A DNA stretch of 64,000 bases from Sciurus carolinensis (GCF_902686445.1 NC_062216.1:10313084-10377083), one strand, 5' to 3'; positions 46,965-58,730 are shown, counted from the stretch's first letter. Program-made: numbers and translations. Notes: generated from the sequence alone by a model not told the origin.

Positions 46965-47020
46965 CCACAGCACCCACCTCCACCCACACCCCTACACACA
47001 CATTCACACTCATGTGCCCT
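46965..47020. repeat. CACC/CACA-rich low-complexity tract
   Basis: Interrupted CACCCAC and ACACACA units just after the LTR end. Confidence 0.5.
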
Positions 47021-48644
47021 CTCTTCTGCCAGACCTTGAACGTGGAGGAACCTGGGTTGACTCGAAACCAACATCATGGTTCCGAGGAAGCCTGCGCTCC
47101 CCACTCCTGTTTAATAGTGAGCTGACCCTTGCTGTGTGGTCTTGGGTCTGCCGTTTCTGCACTCTGGGTCTTGGTGTTCTTGCCTTTAAGTAAAGGGCTT
47201 GCTGGCTCTGTGATGAGCTGTCCATCCTGGGCCCTGGGTGCTTGGACCCTGCTGCTCACCCCTTAGGAGCATCAGCGCTGTGTTGAGGGGTAGGATTTGG
47301 CCTGGTCCTCCCACACTCAGATGCCAGGTCCTCTGGAGATCTGTGGACAGCAGTGACCCACCATGGCAGCTCTTGGTCAGTGGAGTTGAGCTGAACATGT
47401 GTGCTGTCTTGCCCAAGGCAGCAGCTGTCCAATACCACCCCAACCCCATGCTAAATGGCTAAGGGACTCTGTTCAGCATGAGGGAGAGGGTGGCCTGTCC
47501 TCTCTAGATGGGGAATGGAGTCTGGCCCTGGAAACCTCCGTCCTCAACCCCATGATGCAATTCTTGTTTGGAAGCTCATGTTTGGATGCCATGTTCATCA
47601 GCTGAACTTGGGGATACCTGCTGAGACAGCTGGCAGGAAACATCTGGGCAACTGCACACGTCCTGGCCTCTCCACCTAAGGGCCAGGGCATGTGGGGACT
47701 TCAAAGGCATACAGTGACGTGGAGGGTAGCCCACAGAGACAGCACCTTCCTCCCCACACAGCTTTGGGCTGAATCCCCAAAGGGGATTTCTTCAAGGAAA
47801 ACTGCCACGTCATCTCCCTGAGGAAGAAGAGGGAGAGTCCATCCAGTGAGGACTCCTTCCTAATAAGTGGAAGCAAAGCCTTTTTGTAAAAGAAAACCAT
47901 TACCTCTTTTCAAAAAGCCAAATAGGCACTCTGAAGGTTGTGGCAGTCTTGGCGTTACAGCAGGTGGGTGTGAAGGTAGCCCAACCCCAGCACATGGCTC
48001 CCAGGCTGGCCAGCCATCCTGTGGACTGTGGCCTCCTCTCCTGATTTTTGTGTGACACAACACGTAGGAGGAAGCCCTGAGCTCTCAGCCCATGCCTTCG
48101 AGCAGCCCAAGGAGTCCATGGTGCACCAGCTCTGGACCACCGCTCCCCACCAGTCCGCTCTCTTGTCTCTCGTGCTACTCAGGCCCTGGGAAAGTAGGTG
48201 GCCAGTGTCACTAAAGGGCACACAGAGGGAAATGGAAGCCTGGGAAGGGAAGGGGCTGGCCTTGGATTCTGCACGCTGTCTCTGGGGGCCATTCCCTTGC
48301 CCGGGGTCAGCATCAACCCAGGTCTTTCCCTGTGTCCGAGAGCGTTCTGTCGAGCTCCAGACGTGCATGTTCAGTTACCTCCCAGACGCCCACGCGTACC
48401 TCCAAGACACCTGCCGAAACGTCAAGCATGTCCTTTCTGCCAACTCCTCGCTCTCTCATTGGCCCCAGCCCCGCCTTCTCTGTCAGGCCCATCCACGCCA
48501 GAAACCCGGGCGCCTCCTCCCTGTCTCCTACTCCCTGCTCAGTCCCCGAGTCCTGCGGATTCTGCCAGTGTCCACCTCTGGTCTCTCCTGAATCTGTCCT
48601 CCCTGCCCTCCCCTTAGGACCTCAGTCAGGGTAGAGCTCTGATG

Positions 48645-48790
48645 AGGAGCTCCCACTCTGGAGTCAAACCCCCAAATTGGAATCCTGTCTCTGCTACGTT
48701 CTAGGTGGCGACCTTGAGCAGATTGCTTAACCTCTGGGCTTCAGTTCTCCTTTTTAAGGGTGATAGCAGATGTGAAATGCGATCATGTGC
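48645..48790 (+). mobile_element. MIR SINE remnant
   Basis: CTCTGGAGTCAAACCCCCAA, GAATCCTGTCTCTGCTACGT, GACCTTGAGCAGATTGCTTA and ACCTCTGGGCTTCAGTTCTC. Confidence 0.75.
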
Positions 48791-49432
48791 CATCAGGCAG
48801 TTAAAGTGGCATCACATCATCGCACAGATCTCTCTGCTGTGTGATGAGTGGAGGGGGCTGTCAGTCAACCGGGCTTTGGTAGCAGCTCCAATCCTCCATG
48901 GGCTACGACTCTACAGCTGTGTTGCCACCAGCTGCAGCTGGCTCCTGGTGCCTACCTCCTTGTGGCTGCCTGGGACTGTTCTTAAATGAGCACCTGCACA
49001 TGTCAACTCCTTCCTGGATCCTCAGTGGGTCTTACTGGTCTTGGGGTCAGCTGGGTTTCCTTCACTTAGCACCCAAAACTCTCCTTCACCTGCCCCTGCC
49101 CACCGCCGTCCTCTCCTGGCAGGTGTCCGCTTGTGCTCTCAGAGCCATTGCATGCCACCCTGTCTTCTCACTTGCTGGTCCTCTGCGAGGCCTTTCCCTC
49201 CTTCCTCAGCTTGGAAGTCAGCTCAGTTATCGCCTCCTGAGAGAAGCTCTTCTGGCTCCTTCCATCCTTCACCTCAAGATAAAGACATGCCTGTCCATGT
49301 CCTGTGGCAATTTTGTGCATGTCTCTATCGCTGCCTCACACTCCCCTGGCCTTGGAGAGACAGGGGAACGTCTTGAGGGCTTCACCTTTGCAGTTCAAAA
49401 CCCAGAATCGGGACATACTAGGTACTGGATGA

Positions 49433-49625
49433 ATGTTGGAGGGAAGAAAGGAGAGAGGGGAGGAGGGAGAAGGGAAGAAAGGAAAGATGGAAGGAAGGAA
49501 GCCATTGAGGGAGGGAGGGAGGGAGAGAAGGAGGGAGGAAGGAAGGAAGGAAGGGAGGAAGGAAGGAAGGAGAGAGGGAGGAGAGAGGGAGGGAGGAAGG
49601 AGGGAGACAGGCAGGGAGGGAGAGA
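49433..49625 (+). repeat. Purine-rich GGAA/GGGA tract (about 190 bp)
   Basis: It is almost all A and G on the + strand, built from GGAAGGAA, GGGAGGGA and GAGAGGGA units with a few interruptions (about 49497-49505 and near 49607). It produces spurious open frames on both strands. Such tracts can form triplex (H-DNA) and are prone to length change. Confidence 0.9.
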
Positions 49626-50054
49626 GGTCTTCCAGCGGCCTAACTGAGCCCTCCCCAGTGACACGCAACACCTCCCTGGCAGGTCTCCCTGTGGTCCGGC
49701 CCATTCATTTTTTCCTGGATAGGGTTTGGTAATCAAATTATCTGTTTCCCAGGAGAAGAGCAAGGAAAGACTCAAAAGAGAGAGACTTGAAGCTGTTTTA
49801 CGTTTTAAATTTGCCCCGGAGGCAGTGGAGGGGTGTGGCTGGAGCAGGTCTGGGGAGGTGGGTGGGGCGGGTGAGCAGCTGGGGGAGCCCAGAGCACAGG
49901 GAGCGTGGCCAAGACAGATGCAGAGAGGAGGCAAGCAGGGCGCCAGGCGCAGCTTGGCAGGTGGCCGCAGGCAGATGGACCTGGTGTGCTCGCTCCCAGT
50001 TCTATCATTATTACCATTGTGGCCCTTTTTTTCCCCCTGAAATAAGGCGCAAAT

Positions 50055-50300
50055 ACTGGGATATTGCTTATTATAAAAATCAACCCACATTTTCTGTACA
50101 GGGTTGAATAGTAAATTTTTTAAGCTTATGGGCTAGATGATTTCTGCCACAACTACCCAGGTCAGCAGTGGATGGAGAACTGAAGAAAACGACTGTGTAC
50201 CATAAGTAACCAAATGGGCAGGGCCATGTCCCAATAAAACTTTATTTACAAAAGTAGGTTTTGGGTCACTTTTGGCCCATGGTTTGCCACCCCTGGCTAA
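50055..50300 (-). mobile_element. hAT-type DNA transposon remnant
   Basis: CAATAAAACTTTATTTACAA, TTTGGCCCATGGTTTGCCAC and TTCTGTACAGGGTTGAATAG are the reverse of an abundant mammalian non-autonomous element. I cannot name the exact family. Confidence 0.5.
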
Positions 50301-50576
50301 GTGCTGTGGACTAGGGACTGTCCTATGATGAGAAGCAAGGCCTGGACTGTCCGAGTGTCAGAGACCAGTCAAGTCATGTCCCTTAAAGTTACAGAAGCAC
50401 TGACAAGTCACTTTATCATCTGGGGCCTCAGTTTTCCTCCCCTTTAAATATCTGCCAAATAGCTGTCCTGTCCTGAGAGGCTTAGATGGAAACCCGTAGG
50501 ATTCAGTACAACCTAATCCTACTCTTCATGTACTTTTAATAAATATGTAGGAGTTCAAGTGTTAGCCCCCAAGACA

Positions 50577-50640
50577 GGTTTTTTTGCTTTTGTTGATTTG
50601 TCTTTTTTCTTTTATTTCTTTTCTTTTTCTTTTTTTTTTA
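50577..50640. repeat. Pyrimidine (T/C)-rich tract
   Basis: TTTT and TTTCTTTT units with only a few G. Possibly a degenerate retroelement tail. Confidence 0.7.
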
Positions 50641-51803
50641 GCAATGTATTCCAAACACCTAAAGGTAGTGCTGAGCACAGAGTGGACCCTCAAACATTTG
50701 TTCAGTGAATGAATTATCACCTTCCAACCTGGCTCTTTACCTTCCCCGCTCAAGGTGGAAGGGTGCCTTATTGCCTCATTCTCTGATGTGTGAAGTGGGA
50801 GGCACTGTCCGCCTGACTCACTGGCGAGGAGTTGATCACGCAGCTGGAGGAGCCGGTCGGTGGAAGCGTAGACCTGGCCTAGCAGGGCCTCTCAGACTCC
50901 ACGGTGCGCGTGAACCCGGGGGGGTTTCCTGACGAGCTCCAGGTGATACAGTCCTGGTCTGGGGCCATGCCTTGAGCACTCACGTGTCACTTCTAAAGCT
51001 AAAGTGAGGATAGGCAGCTAGAACCCCCGGAGCACTCATTTCGGTGACAGCATGAGGGATCAAGATGGTTTGCCACTTCCTTCGCCCTTCAGTGAGGTCC
51101 CACGTGGCCGTCAAAACCAAAGATGTTCAGGGCTGCTCTTCTAATGACCCCATTCCCACCTTATGGCCTTTCCATGTCTGGACATTGGCCGGGACTCCCT
51201 GGCTGCACACCAACTAGGGATTGGAGTTTTGAGATCCTATACGCACATCCGGGCAGGGTAACCTTGGGCCTGTTCTTTGTTAGTCTCCTTTATTTGCTTC
51301 TTTATTTGCTTTGGGTGTGACTAATCCCAGAGAGCTCTTGGGTCTGTGGCCTTTTTCTGGGTAGTTTGTAAACTGATGTGTTTTCCCGGAGATGTTTAAT
51401 CTGTGAGCTGTAGCTGGGCCTCAAAGGGCCTATTGTGCAAGAGCCACAGCCCTGCAGGCCAGGGAGACTCTGGGGGAGAGTCGAGGTCCAAGGAGACGGC
51501 GGAGGACGCCTCTCGCCACTGATCTACTGCTGACTCCCTGCACAGCGATCCCCAGGATAGCAGAGGCTGACAAGCTCTACATGACCAAAATATGTCTACA
51601 CCACTCAGTTCCCGTGGCCAGCAGTGCTGTGGTTTAGATGTTCCCTTGACATTCTTTATAAGGGGATTTCACTGAGCAGCTCAGTGACAGTTTTATTCTG
51701 ACAGTTCACTAAAAAGGAGAGGGGCTTCCTGGCTGCTGAATGAAGAGGGGCTTCCTGGGCACATGAGGATGGGGTACAGGACTAATCCCAAGTTACCTTC
51801 TTA

Positions 51804-51981
51804 TGGTTCCTCTGGGGCTTGAACCTGGGGATGCTCTACCACTGAGCTTCATCTGCCGCCCTTTTTATTTTTATTTCGAGACAGGATCTTGCTAAGTTGC
51901 TGAGGCTGGCCTTGACCTGAGAGCCTCCTGCCTCAGCCTCCGCAGTGGCTGGCATGGCAGGTGTGTCCCACTGCACCCGGC
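51804..51981 (-). mobile_element. B1-ID dimeric SINE (minus strand)
   Basis: Read forward it is the antisense: GGCTTGAACCTGGGGATGCT, CTACCACTGAGCTTCATC (ID half), then TTTCGAGACAGGATCTTGC, TAAGTTGCTGAGGCTGGCCT, CCTGCCTCAGCCTCCG and CCACTGCACCCGGCC (B1 half). Confidence 0.85.
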
Positions 51982-52299
51982 CCTGAGCTGCCTTTACGAC
52001 AGGTTTCCTTAGATTCCACAGCTCTTTCCAACACAGGAACTATAACCTCATTGACTTGCTCGGAGCGACATCATCAGTAGCTTCATTAGGGCCTGTTTTA
52101 TGATGCTTAACCCCGTTGTCACAGACCCAACAGGAGAGGGTGCTGGGGTGACCAATGGCACTGGTTTGGTCAGAACTTGCCAGGTTTTAACACTGGAAGT
52201 CCCACATCCTGGAAAGCCCCTCCCAGTTTGGAAACTGACCTGGTCACTCCAGATGGTGCTGAGACTTGATTTGAGGCATGTCCTGTGTCAAAGTCCTGC

Positions 52300-52440
52300 C
52301 TCCGCCAGTGCTTCTCAGTGCATGCGCGGTGCCTTCGTTAGCATGCAGATCCTGGCTCAGTAGGGCCTGGGCACGACTGAGGTGCTCTGCTTCCATCGAG
52401 CTCCGGTCCTGCTGCGGGTCCAGGGCCTCCCTCTGAGCAG
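52300..52440 (+). mobile_element. MER5-like hAT remnant
   Basis: CAGTGCTTCTCAGTGCATGC, TAGCATGCAGATCCTGGCTC and AGTAGGGCCTGGGCACGACT match MER5A order in sense. Confidence 0.6.
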
Positions 52441-53119
52441 CAAGGCTACTGCTACCACAGGAGCCCTAGAGCTCAGTCCCACGTCTGGGGCCAGGCAGAG
52501 CCATCAGCCCAGAGAGCCCGGAAGTTCCCGTCTGTCAGGGTGACACATGGTGACCTCTGTGTAGCTTACTCCGTTCTTCCCTCGACAAGCACTGCTCGTC
52601 TACAGCACTGCCCTTCACTCTTGGAAACTCACCCAGCCTTCCTAGTTCAGTCCCCTTAAGTTCACTGAGGTGCCACAGCCAAGCGTATGCTACTCAGTGC
52701 TCAGGCGCAATCCTGGAAGAGCCCATGAGAGCACCCACGCACGGGCACCTTCAGACCAGCAGGCAGGTCCTCTTAGGAGCTGGGTGGACAGGGCTGGCCG
52801 CAGGCAACACCATCAAATAGATTGTCTCACCCACTTGGCTTTGGAGAGCTCGTGAAATATCTGGTGAAAATGTTAAACTCTGGGATCTGCGGTCCTTCCA
52901 GAATCACTGTTTTGGGCTCACAGAATGGGGCCATCTGCCTTAATGCTCACAAGATTGGAAGTGATGTTGGTATTGAGAAACTTGGCTGTGGGGCACTGGG
53001 GCAATCTAGGATCTGTCTGACGTTACCCCCTGATTAGACCCTGCCTCACTATTCATCAAGAAAGGCTTCAAGATACCATGTCTCACAAGTTACGTGGTGT
53101 GTCTTATAGAGCGTGATCC

Positions 53120-53315
53120 TGGAGGCAGCAGGACGAGTTTGAGGTTAGACTGCCACGTATAAGCTGAGTAACTGAGTGATCTTGCATTGATTATTCTCTG
53201 AGCCTCAGTTTCCTGCCTATAAAGTGGGTTTATTAATACTTACCTCAAAGCACCATGGTGAGGGCAGAGGAAACTAATATGTGTGAGATGCCTGGCACAT
53301 AGGAGATACCAGTGT
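53120..53315 (+). mobile_element. MIR SINE remnant
   Basis: CTGAGCCTCAGTTTCCTGCC, TATAAAGTGGGTTTATTAAT, ACTTACCTCAAAGCACC and GATGCCTGGCACATAGGAGA form a well-kept MIR. It ends about 215 bp before the last exon. Confidence 0.8.
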
Positions 53316-53531
53316 CGTCTCCTCAGTTACTATTATTCTCCTTGCAAGAAACTGAGCCTAGAAATAAGCATGAGTTATTGGTGGGATGGAAAGGGCAGAA
53401 GGAAGCCCCAGATCTGAGAAGCGCCTACAGGGCCACCAGGGACAGCCTGGTCCAGGGCAGGCAGAATCGTGCCCCATTTGCTTCCCCTTCCTGCACCCCT
53501 GCTAAGAAGCCGTGCTGACCTGTCTCCACAG

Positions 53532-53668
53532 GCACCGGGAGGATTTGGATGGATGACGTCGCCTGCAAGGGTACAGAGGACACCATCTTCCGCTGCAGCT
53601 TCTCCAAATGGGGGGTGACAAACTGTGGACATGCTGAGGATGCTGGGGTGACATGCAACAGACACTAG
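53532..53668 (+). CDS. SCARA5: SCARA5 SRCR domain, second half and stop
   Basis: This last coding exon finishes Gly and encodes [33 protein letters not shown] and [11 protein letters not shown], then TAG at 53666-53668. It supplies SRCR cysteines 3-6 (VAC, FRC, TNC, VTC), giving the six-cysteine group A pattern with the two in the previous exon. WMDDVAC and the EDAGVTC end are canonical SRCR motifs. The Glu in AED is the expected third acidic residue of the MARCO-type metal site. The protein ends right after the domain (NRH), as in human SCARA5. The acceptor is a modest pyrimidine tract with CCACAG. Confidence 0.96.
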
Positions 53669-55415
53669 CAGTGGGCACAGCCCAGGGTCAGGCCCTGCCA
53701 CCAAGCCTTGCTCCTGCATTTCTGGGTAGGGACTTGGCTTGGAGCTACCCTGCCATGCCTCTGCTCTGCCCAGTCCAGTATCCCCAGCCCCCAGAGCCCT
53801 ACCCCAGGACCGTGGTGGCTTGCCACTCTCCTTCCTGACATCTGCTCCAGAGTGCTCTGTGGGATCTGTCTCTCTCCCACCGGGGTTCCTGCCTGGGGAG
53901 CCCGGGTCAGCTGGGTCACCGGTTTGCTCAGCGGTCTGAGCCGTCCTCCACAGGGCCTCGTTATCCATGTTCCCTCCAGTCTCTCGGTTACACTTGAATG
54001 CTGAGAAGATATCGGGGACGAATATGGCAGTGGAGATGGACAATATTATGGATCTTTTACTCTCCAGATAATTCCCAAGCCTCATTTAGGCCAAGAGTTT
54101 CGACATCTGCCTCCCAAGCAAAAGGCAATCCTGAATGCCTTGTTTGCCCCGCTTTACTCTGCTCCACACACTACGTGTCAGTTTGGGAAGGGAACGTGGG
54201 GGAGAAGCCAGCTGCAGAAGCAAGAGGGAAATGCAAGACTCCTGCAGAAACCCAGCTGGAGCTGGAGAAGGGAGTGAAACTAGCATTCACTGAATGACTG
54301 CCGTGGTGTAAACAGTACTTGGGTGCTAAATCCATTTATCCATTTTGCTACATTGGTACAAGGCATGTCAGTCCAGGTAAGGTCCTACCTCCAGGTAGCA
54401 CTTACCTGGCCCACTCACCTGGCCTTCAAGTCAGAAAACTGAGGGTGACTGAGACCAAGTTTCCCCTAGAAACTTAGTGTGTCTTTGCTAGGTCTGAGCA
54501 AGAAGCTTGGGCCAGAGACTTGGGTGCTTAGAAAGTCACACATGCAAGATCAGATGTGATGGGTTGATTGGGAGGGTGAGTGCCCATGTTAACTTGAGTC
54601 CACCTCTCGGTCATCCGGCAGTCAGGGTTAAAGACAAGTCAACTGTGTCTCATAACTGTTGGGAGGTGGTGACATTGCACCTTCTAGGCCCCTTCAGGTG
54701 TGGTCCTGTGGTCAGGGGACACAAGTCCTGATGGGTCCTATAGGGTGGAAGGAAGTGAGGATTCCCTGTAATTTCTAAGGGAATGAGAGACCAGGGGCCT
54801 CTGCTCATCTGCAATCTATATGCCCTCCTAGAGTTAGGGAGGTCATATTCTGAAGTTTACATGGGGAGGAGATTGGACTGGGCCATGTGCATGTCCTGCT
54901 AGCAGGCATGTACAGCTTCACCTCTCTTTGAAGGAATCACAAACTCACAGTCGGGCCTTGGATGCATGACCACCTGTCACATCAGATGAGCAGTATCATG
55001 CATTGAGAAAGTGAAGCGTGGGTCCCTTCAAGCATCCATCCAGCAAAGGTCCTGGCTGACGACTAACCCAATATGTGCCCTTGGTCATTCTTTGCTTACA
55101 GTATGCTTGTTATTCACTAGTTCCTAATGATTAGACTCTCCTGACCAATTGCTATGTTTACATAACACGCATGTACTCATGCATCTTTTTCCAGAACCAA
55201 TATATGTACGCATATATAAACATAGCACTCTTTACTACATAGCTCAGCACATTGCAAATTTCGCATTTAAAACAAAATACTAAAGGTGGAAAGATGTCAC
55301 TTTGAAAAAAATTCACAACGGCGCAGTTCTGGCAAAGAAATTGTTACCCTACCAGTAAAAACTCACACAATTTTTACTTGGTCTTTTCATTTGGGGAAAC
55401 ACAAGCCTTGTTTTA

Positions 55416-55426
55416 AATAAAATAAA
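55416..55426 (+). promoter_or_regulatory. Overlapping AATAAA hexamers, possible proximal poly(A) signal
   Basis: Two AATAAA hexamers overlap by one base (55416-55421, 55421-55426) in A-rich DNA about 1.75 kb after the SCARA5 stop. No strong GU-rich element follows at once, so this may be a weak proximal signal or chance. Confidence 0.35.
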
Positions 55427-55584
55427 AACAATGTTGAAAAGTGTTTGAACTTTAAACATAGAAGTCGACTAGTTTACATACCTACCTAAGAGGTCATGGA
55501 ATTGACCATGGACCTGTATTTCAGGGACTAAAGGAAATTAGGCCTGGCCTAAAATACATCAAACCTTTTGTAAGAAAGAATTTC

Positions 55585-55590
55585 AATAAA
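55585..55590 (+). promoter_or_regulatory. SCARA5: Likely SCARA5 poly(A) signal (AATAAA)
   Basis: An AATAAA hexamer is followed by an A-rich stretch and then a GT-rich block (GTGTGGGGAGGGTTGTGAGG, about 55651-55670) suitable as a downstream element. Cleavage would fall near 55605-55620. An LTR begins at about 55780, which also argues that the transcript ends here. Confidence 0.5.
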
Positions 55591-55779
55591 GTGAAAAACA
55601 TGTCACTAACATCTGATCTATCATGATGTTTCTCATGAAAACCCAGGAGTGTGGGGAGGGTTGTGAGGCTGGATAGCCCGATCACTTTCCAGTGGGGATT
55701 GATAATAAGGGCTGTTTATGAAAAGCTGCTTACCTACTTCTGGAAGACAACACAATCTAGACCAAGAATCTGATGGCAT

Positions 55780-56160
55780 ATGTCTTAGTCTGTTTTCTAT
55801 TGCTATAACAGGATACCTGACACTAGATAATTTATCATGAGAAGAGACTGATTTGGGCTCATGGTTCTAGAGTCTGGGAACTCTAAGATTAGACAGTCAC
55901 ACTTGGTGAAGGACTTGAAGTGCTTCAGCTCAAGGGTTCAAGGATGTGTGCAAGAGACAAGACACAAGGATGGACTCGCTGTATAACAAACCAGCCTGGC
56001 AATCACTGAGCCTGCCCTGTAAGAGAGAGAACGTGTGGGAGAAAGACATTCATTCATCCATTCGTGAGGACTCTGACCCTATGACCCAAATTCTGCCAAC
56101 ACTGCACTTTGAGGAATTAAAGTTCCAACACGTGCACTTTAGGGGGACACATGATGTCTC
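55780..56160 (-). mobile_element. MaLR-type LTR remnant
   Basis: Reverse landmarks: TCTTAGTCTGTTTTCTATTG, CTATAACAGGATACCTGACA, CTCATGGTTCTAGAGTCTGG and GAGGACTCTGACCCTATGAC, with a TTTAGGGGGACACATGATG end. It lies just past the inferred SCARA5 poly(A) site. Confidence 0.65.
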
Positions 56161-58189
56161 CGGCCTTATTTGGCCAGAGGAAACAGGCCTCAGGGAGCAG
56201 AACACCACTCAGGTCATTGCCAGGAGAGAACTGCTTTTGAATTCAATAAAGAAGACCACCTGTCTACTGGCATTTCCTCTCATCTCCAGAGTTCCCACAG
56301 GGAAGAGTTGTATTCATGCATCAGAAGGTCGAGGAGAGCTAGGTACCAGGTCTGTGAAGTTCCTGGGCTGCTTCATCCAATGAGAGGGCAGGAATGAGCC
56401 GAGTGTGTGGAAGACTCTGGTCACTGTGTAGCCCTAGCCACAGGCTCGGAGCTGACATCTCTGGGAAAACCTCACATCTTAAGTGTGCTATGGGCCATGA
56501 CAATTTGCTGGGCCAGCAGGAAGGCTGATTGTTCTGGAAATCGCACAAGAGGTGCCCCCACCAAAGCCCTGGCAGTACAGCCCTCCTTGGTGATTTTGGT
56601 TCTGTGCACAGCCCAGGACGAAGGACCGCAGCCCTCTTTTCCTCCCTCTTTGTCGCCTGGAAGGCACCATGATTGTTGTCACACCTGCGCCCACGAGAAC
56701 GTGCTCTGCATCCTCCGAGTCATCACCAAACACAGCCACTTCCAGTGGACAAGGTTTGTATGTGAGGAGTGACAACTTTCTCAACCCCAGGCACCACCGT
56801 TACTGTCTTCAGTGACTTTGGTGACAAGAAGATCAGTTATTTTATTGCTTCTATAAAGGTCAGGTGTGCGTCACTCACCTCTTGTCCTTAGCATGCCTTC
56901 CCTCAACCTTCCATGGACACTCGCCCGGGCCTGCTCCCCTCCTCCCTTCACCCCTGGGAGCTGAGGGAGGTTCTGCCTGTCTGAGCCTGGCCCCTCTTCC
57001 CTCTGCACCTGCTGCACCACTGGAGAAGGTTATAGAGCTTTCAGGAAGAATTCCCACTCGGACTGGAGGGAATCTGGGCCGTGCAGGCTCTGGCGACAGT
57101 TCTTTTTTAGAAGTTGTACTTCCCAACCCTGTGGGCTTCACACATGTGCAATGGATGTTGAGCCCGAGACTTAGGGGAACCCCTAGGCACCTTTCTGGAA
57201 CTTCTGCATAGTTCTCTTCGCTCAGGTCCTGAGAGATTGTACAAATCGCGGGGCCCTTGCCTTCCCTAGCTCATCTGCCTTCTTACTCGGTGGATGGCTG
57301 GACTTGGGCCCCTCCCAGGGCTGCAATGAGACAGAAAAGCCAGACCAAGGTAGGACTCCCCTCACGCGTTCTTCTTTTCTCAGGGGTCACAATCTTCTGC
57401 TCCATTTTGTCCAATGTCTGAAATGATAGGTTTCAAGTAGTTCATACAATTCGCAATTTCCTGGTTATGTAGAGGGAGGATAATTCTGGGAAATTCTCTC
57501 TCATGGCCAGAAGTAGATGTCCTCCCTGTGGCTATTTTCTGGGCCAGGAGAATCATAAGGAAACAACGTTTGTTATTCAATATAACACAAGGATTTGGCA
57601 GAAACTAACTCTGGAATGAGTCCCCAGGTGGGAAGACGTGACTGAACATGAACAGGCTTCCCGCAACGTTCTCTCTTGGTCCCCATCACAGCATCCCCCA
57701 TCCCCTGCACCCCAGATTCCCTTCAAAGGTCAGCCCCCAGGCTCTTGGTCGGTTCTCCTTAGCACTGGCGAGTTAAGCTGTGGGTGAGCAATAGGAAGTA
57801 ATTTGAGAAAAATACAAACAGAAAAATGTTCAAAGTAGAAGTCTCAGACTATTCAATAACTATTTCTATTATGGCCCCAAAGAGTTGGGAACACTTTCCT
57901 GGCCCCTTTCCCAACTCACTGGCCTCTTGGCTCCTGCTTATGTCCACACATGGGTGCTTTGTCATTTCCCATCCTGTGTTCTCCTCTGCAAATAGAAGGC
58001 AGTGAGTTCTCCATCACCCACTCACTGAGACCTGGCCCTGGCTCCAAGGGATGGACCTCATGCTGGTGCAGTGGACACAGCCATATCTGTTTCCACTGGC
58101 ACAATGAATCCACTTTCTCTCTGGTGGAAACCTGTGCCTACCTGCAGGGAACTGTGTGGACGGGGTTCTCACCCTTGGTTCATTTGTAT

Positions 58190-58310
58190 GTTCGCTTCAC
58201 CTGGATTTACTGAGTATCTACCATGGGCAAGGCCCTGTCCTAGGTCCAGGAGATACAGGATGGGCCAAGAGCCTTTCCCCTGTCCTCATGGAGGTGACAT
58301 TCTAACTCTT
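58190..58310 (+). mobile_element. L2-like fragment
   Basis: ACTGAGTATCTACCATGGGC, AAGGCCCTGTCCTAGGTCCA and CTCATGGAGGTGACATTCTA match the L2 3' end pattern. Confidence 0.6.
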
Positions 58311-58589
58311 AACCTTTTCACAGATTTTCAGTGCAACATTAGCCACCCAAGAGCAATATTATCCAACAACAGGAAGGACACGGGTGAAGGCAAGAGTGGC
58401 TGCCTACCAAGCTACTTATGCAAAACAACTAACTGTATAAAAAAATTAAAATGGCATCCTCATTGCTAGTGAGTTAGCAGTAGCACACGTGGCTCTGTTA
58501 ATATGAATAACCAACAACAGGAGATTCAGATCGTTCAACAGTGAGAATGTAGTCCCCTCCTCACCAATGGAGGGAGGGCAGATACCACG

Positions 58590-58730
58590 GCCAACACTCC
58601 TTGAGTACCTGCCGTGGGACAGCACCCGGGGCTCAACACAACCCACCTCCCTGAATCTTCACACCCACTAGCTCCATACTAACCATCTCAGATCTCCACG
58701 GGAGGAAACTCAAGTACTGAGAGGATCGTG
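58590..58730. mobile_element. MIR3/L2-like fragment
   Basis: CTTGAGTACCTGCCGTGGGA, then AATCTTCACACCCACTAG and GGGAGGAAACTCAAGTACTG, resemble old SINE/LINE tails. The family is unresolved. Confidence 0.35.

Larger units (their letters stand above)
45205..53531 (+). other. SCARA5: SCARA5 intron inside the SRCR domain
   Basis: This 8.3-kb phase 1 intron splits the SRCR domain. It contains an antisense MIR (45440-45640), two MaLR LTR remnants (45970-46331 and 46361-46912, the second carrying a B1-ID SINE), a CA-rich tract (46965-47020), a MIR (48645-48790), a long purine tract (49433-49625), a hAT remnant (50055-50300), a pyrimidine tract (50577-50640), a B1-ID SINE on the minus strand (51804-51981), a MER5-like piece (52300-52440) and a MIR (53120-53315). 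Bases 47030-48640 and 50650-51800 show no recognisable element or exon. Confidence 0.85.
1..55610 (+). other. SCARA5: SCARA5 gene, 3' portion (partial at 5' end)
   Basis: Six exons at 11107-11781, 20364-20444, 22397-22495, 24132-24188, 45010-45204 and 53532-53668 join in frame and match the SCARA5 protein: spacer region, collagen repeat, SRCR domain. SCARA5 is a type II trimeric plasma-membrane receptor known to bind ferritin and deliver non-transferrin iron, notably in kidney and other epithelia. All junctions are GT-AG and phase 1. The window encodes 413 complete codons plus the last two bases of a split Val. Human SCARA5 is about 495 residues (from memory), so roughly 81 N-terminal residues (cytoplasmic tail and membrane anchor) and the promoter lie outside. 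No frameshift or premature stop is visible, so this looks functional. The 3' boundary depends on the inferred poly(A) site. Confidence 0.95.
53669..55610 (+). other. SCARA5: SCARA5 3' UTR (end inferred)
   Basis: The sequence after the TAG has no further splice-linked coding frame. It is mixed in composition at first and becomes A/T rich after about 55100. The first AATAAA hexamers after the stop are at 55416-55426 and 55585-55590, so a UTR of about 1.9 kb is the simplest reading. I recognised no interspersed repeat in it. The exact end needs transcript data. Confidence 0.6.

Noticed and set aside
48898..50090. Open frames of 249 (plus) and 231 (minus) codons
   Set aside because: Both are produced by the purine tract, giving Glu/Arg/Gly-rich or Ser/Pro/Leu-rich low-complexity translations.
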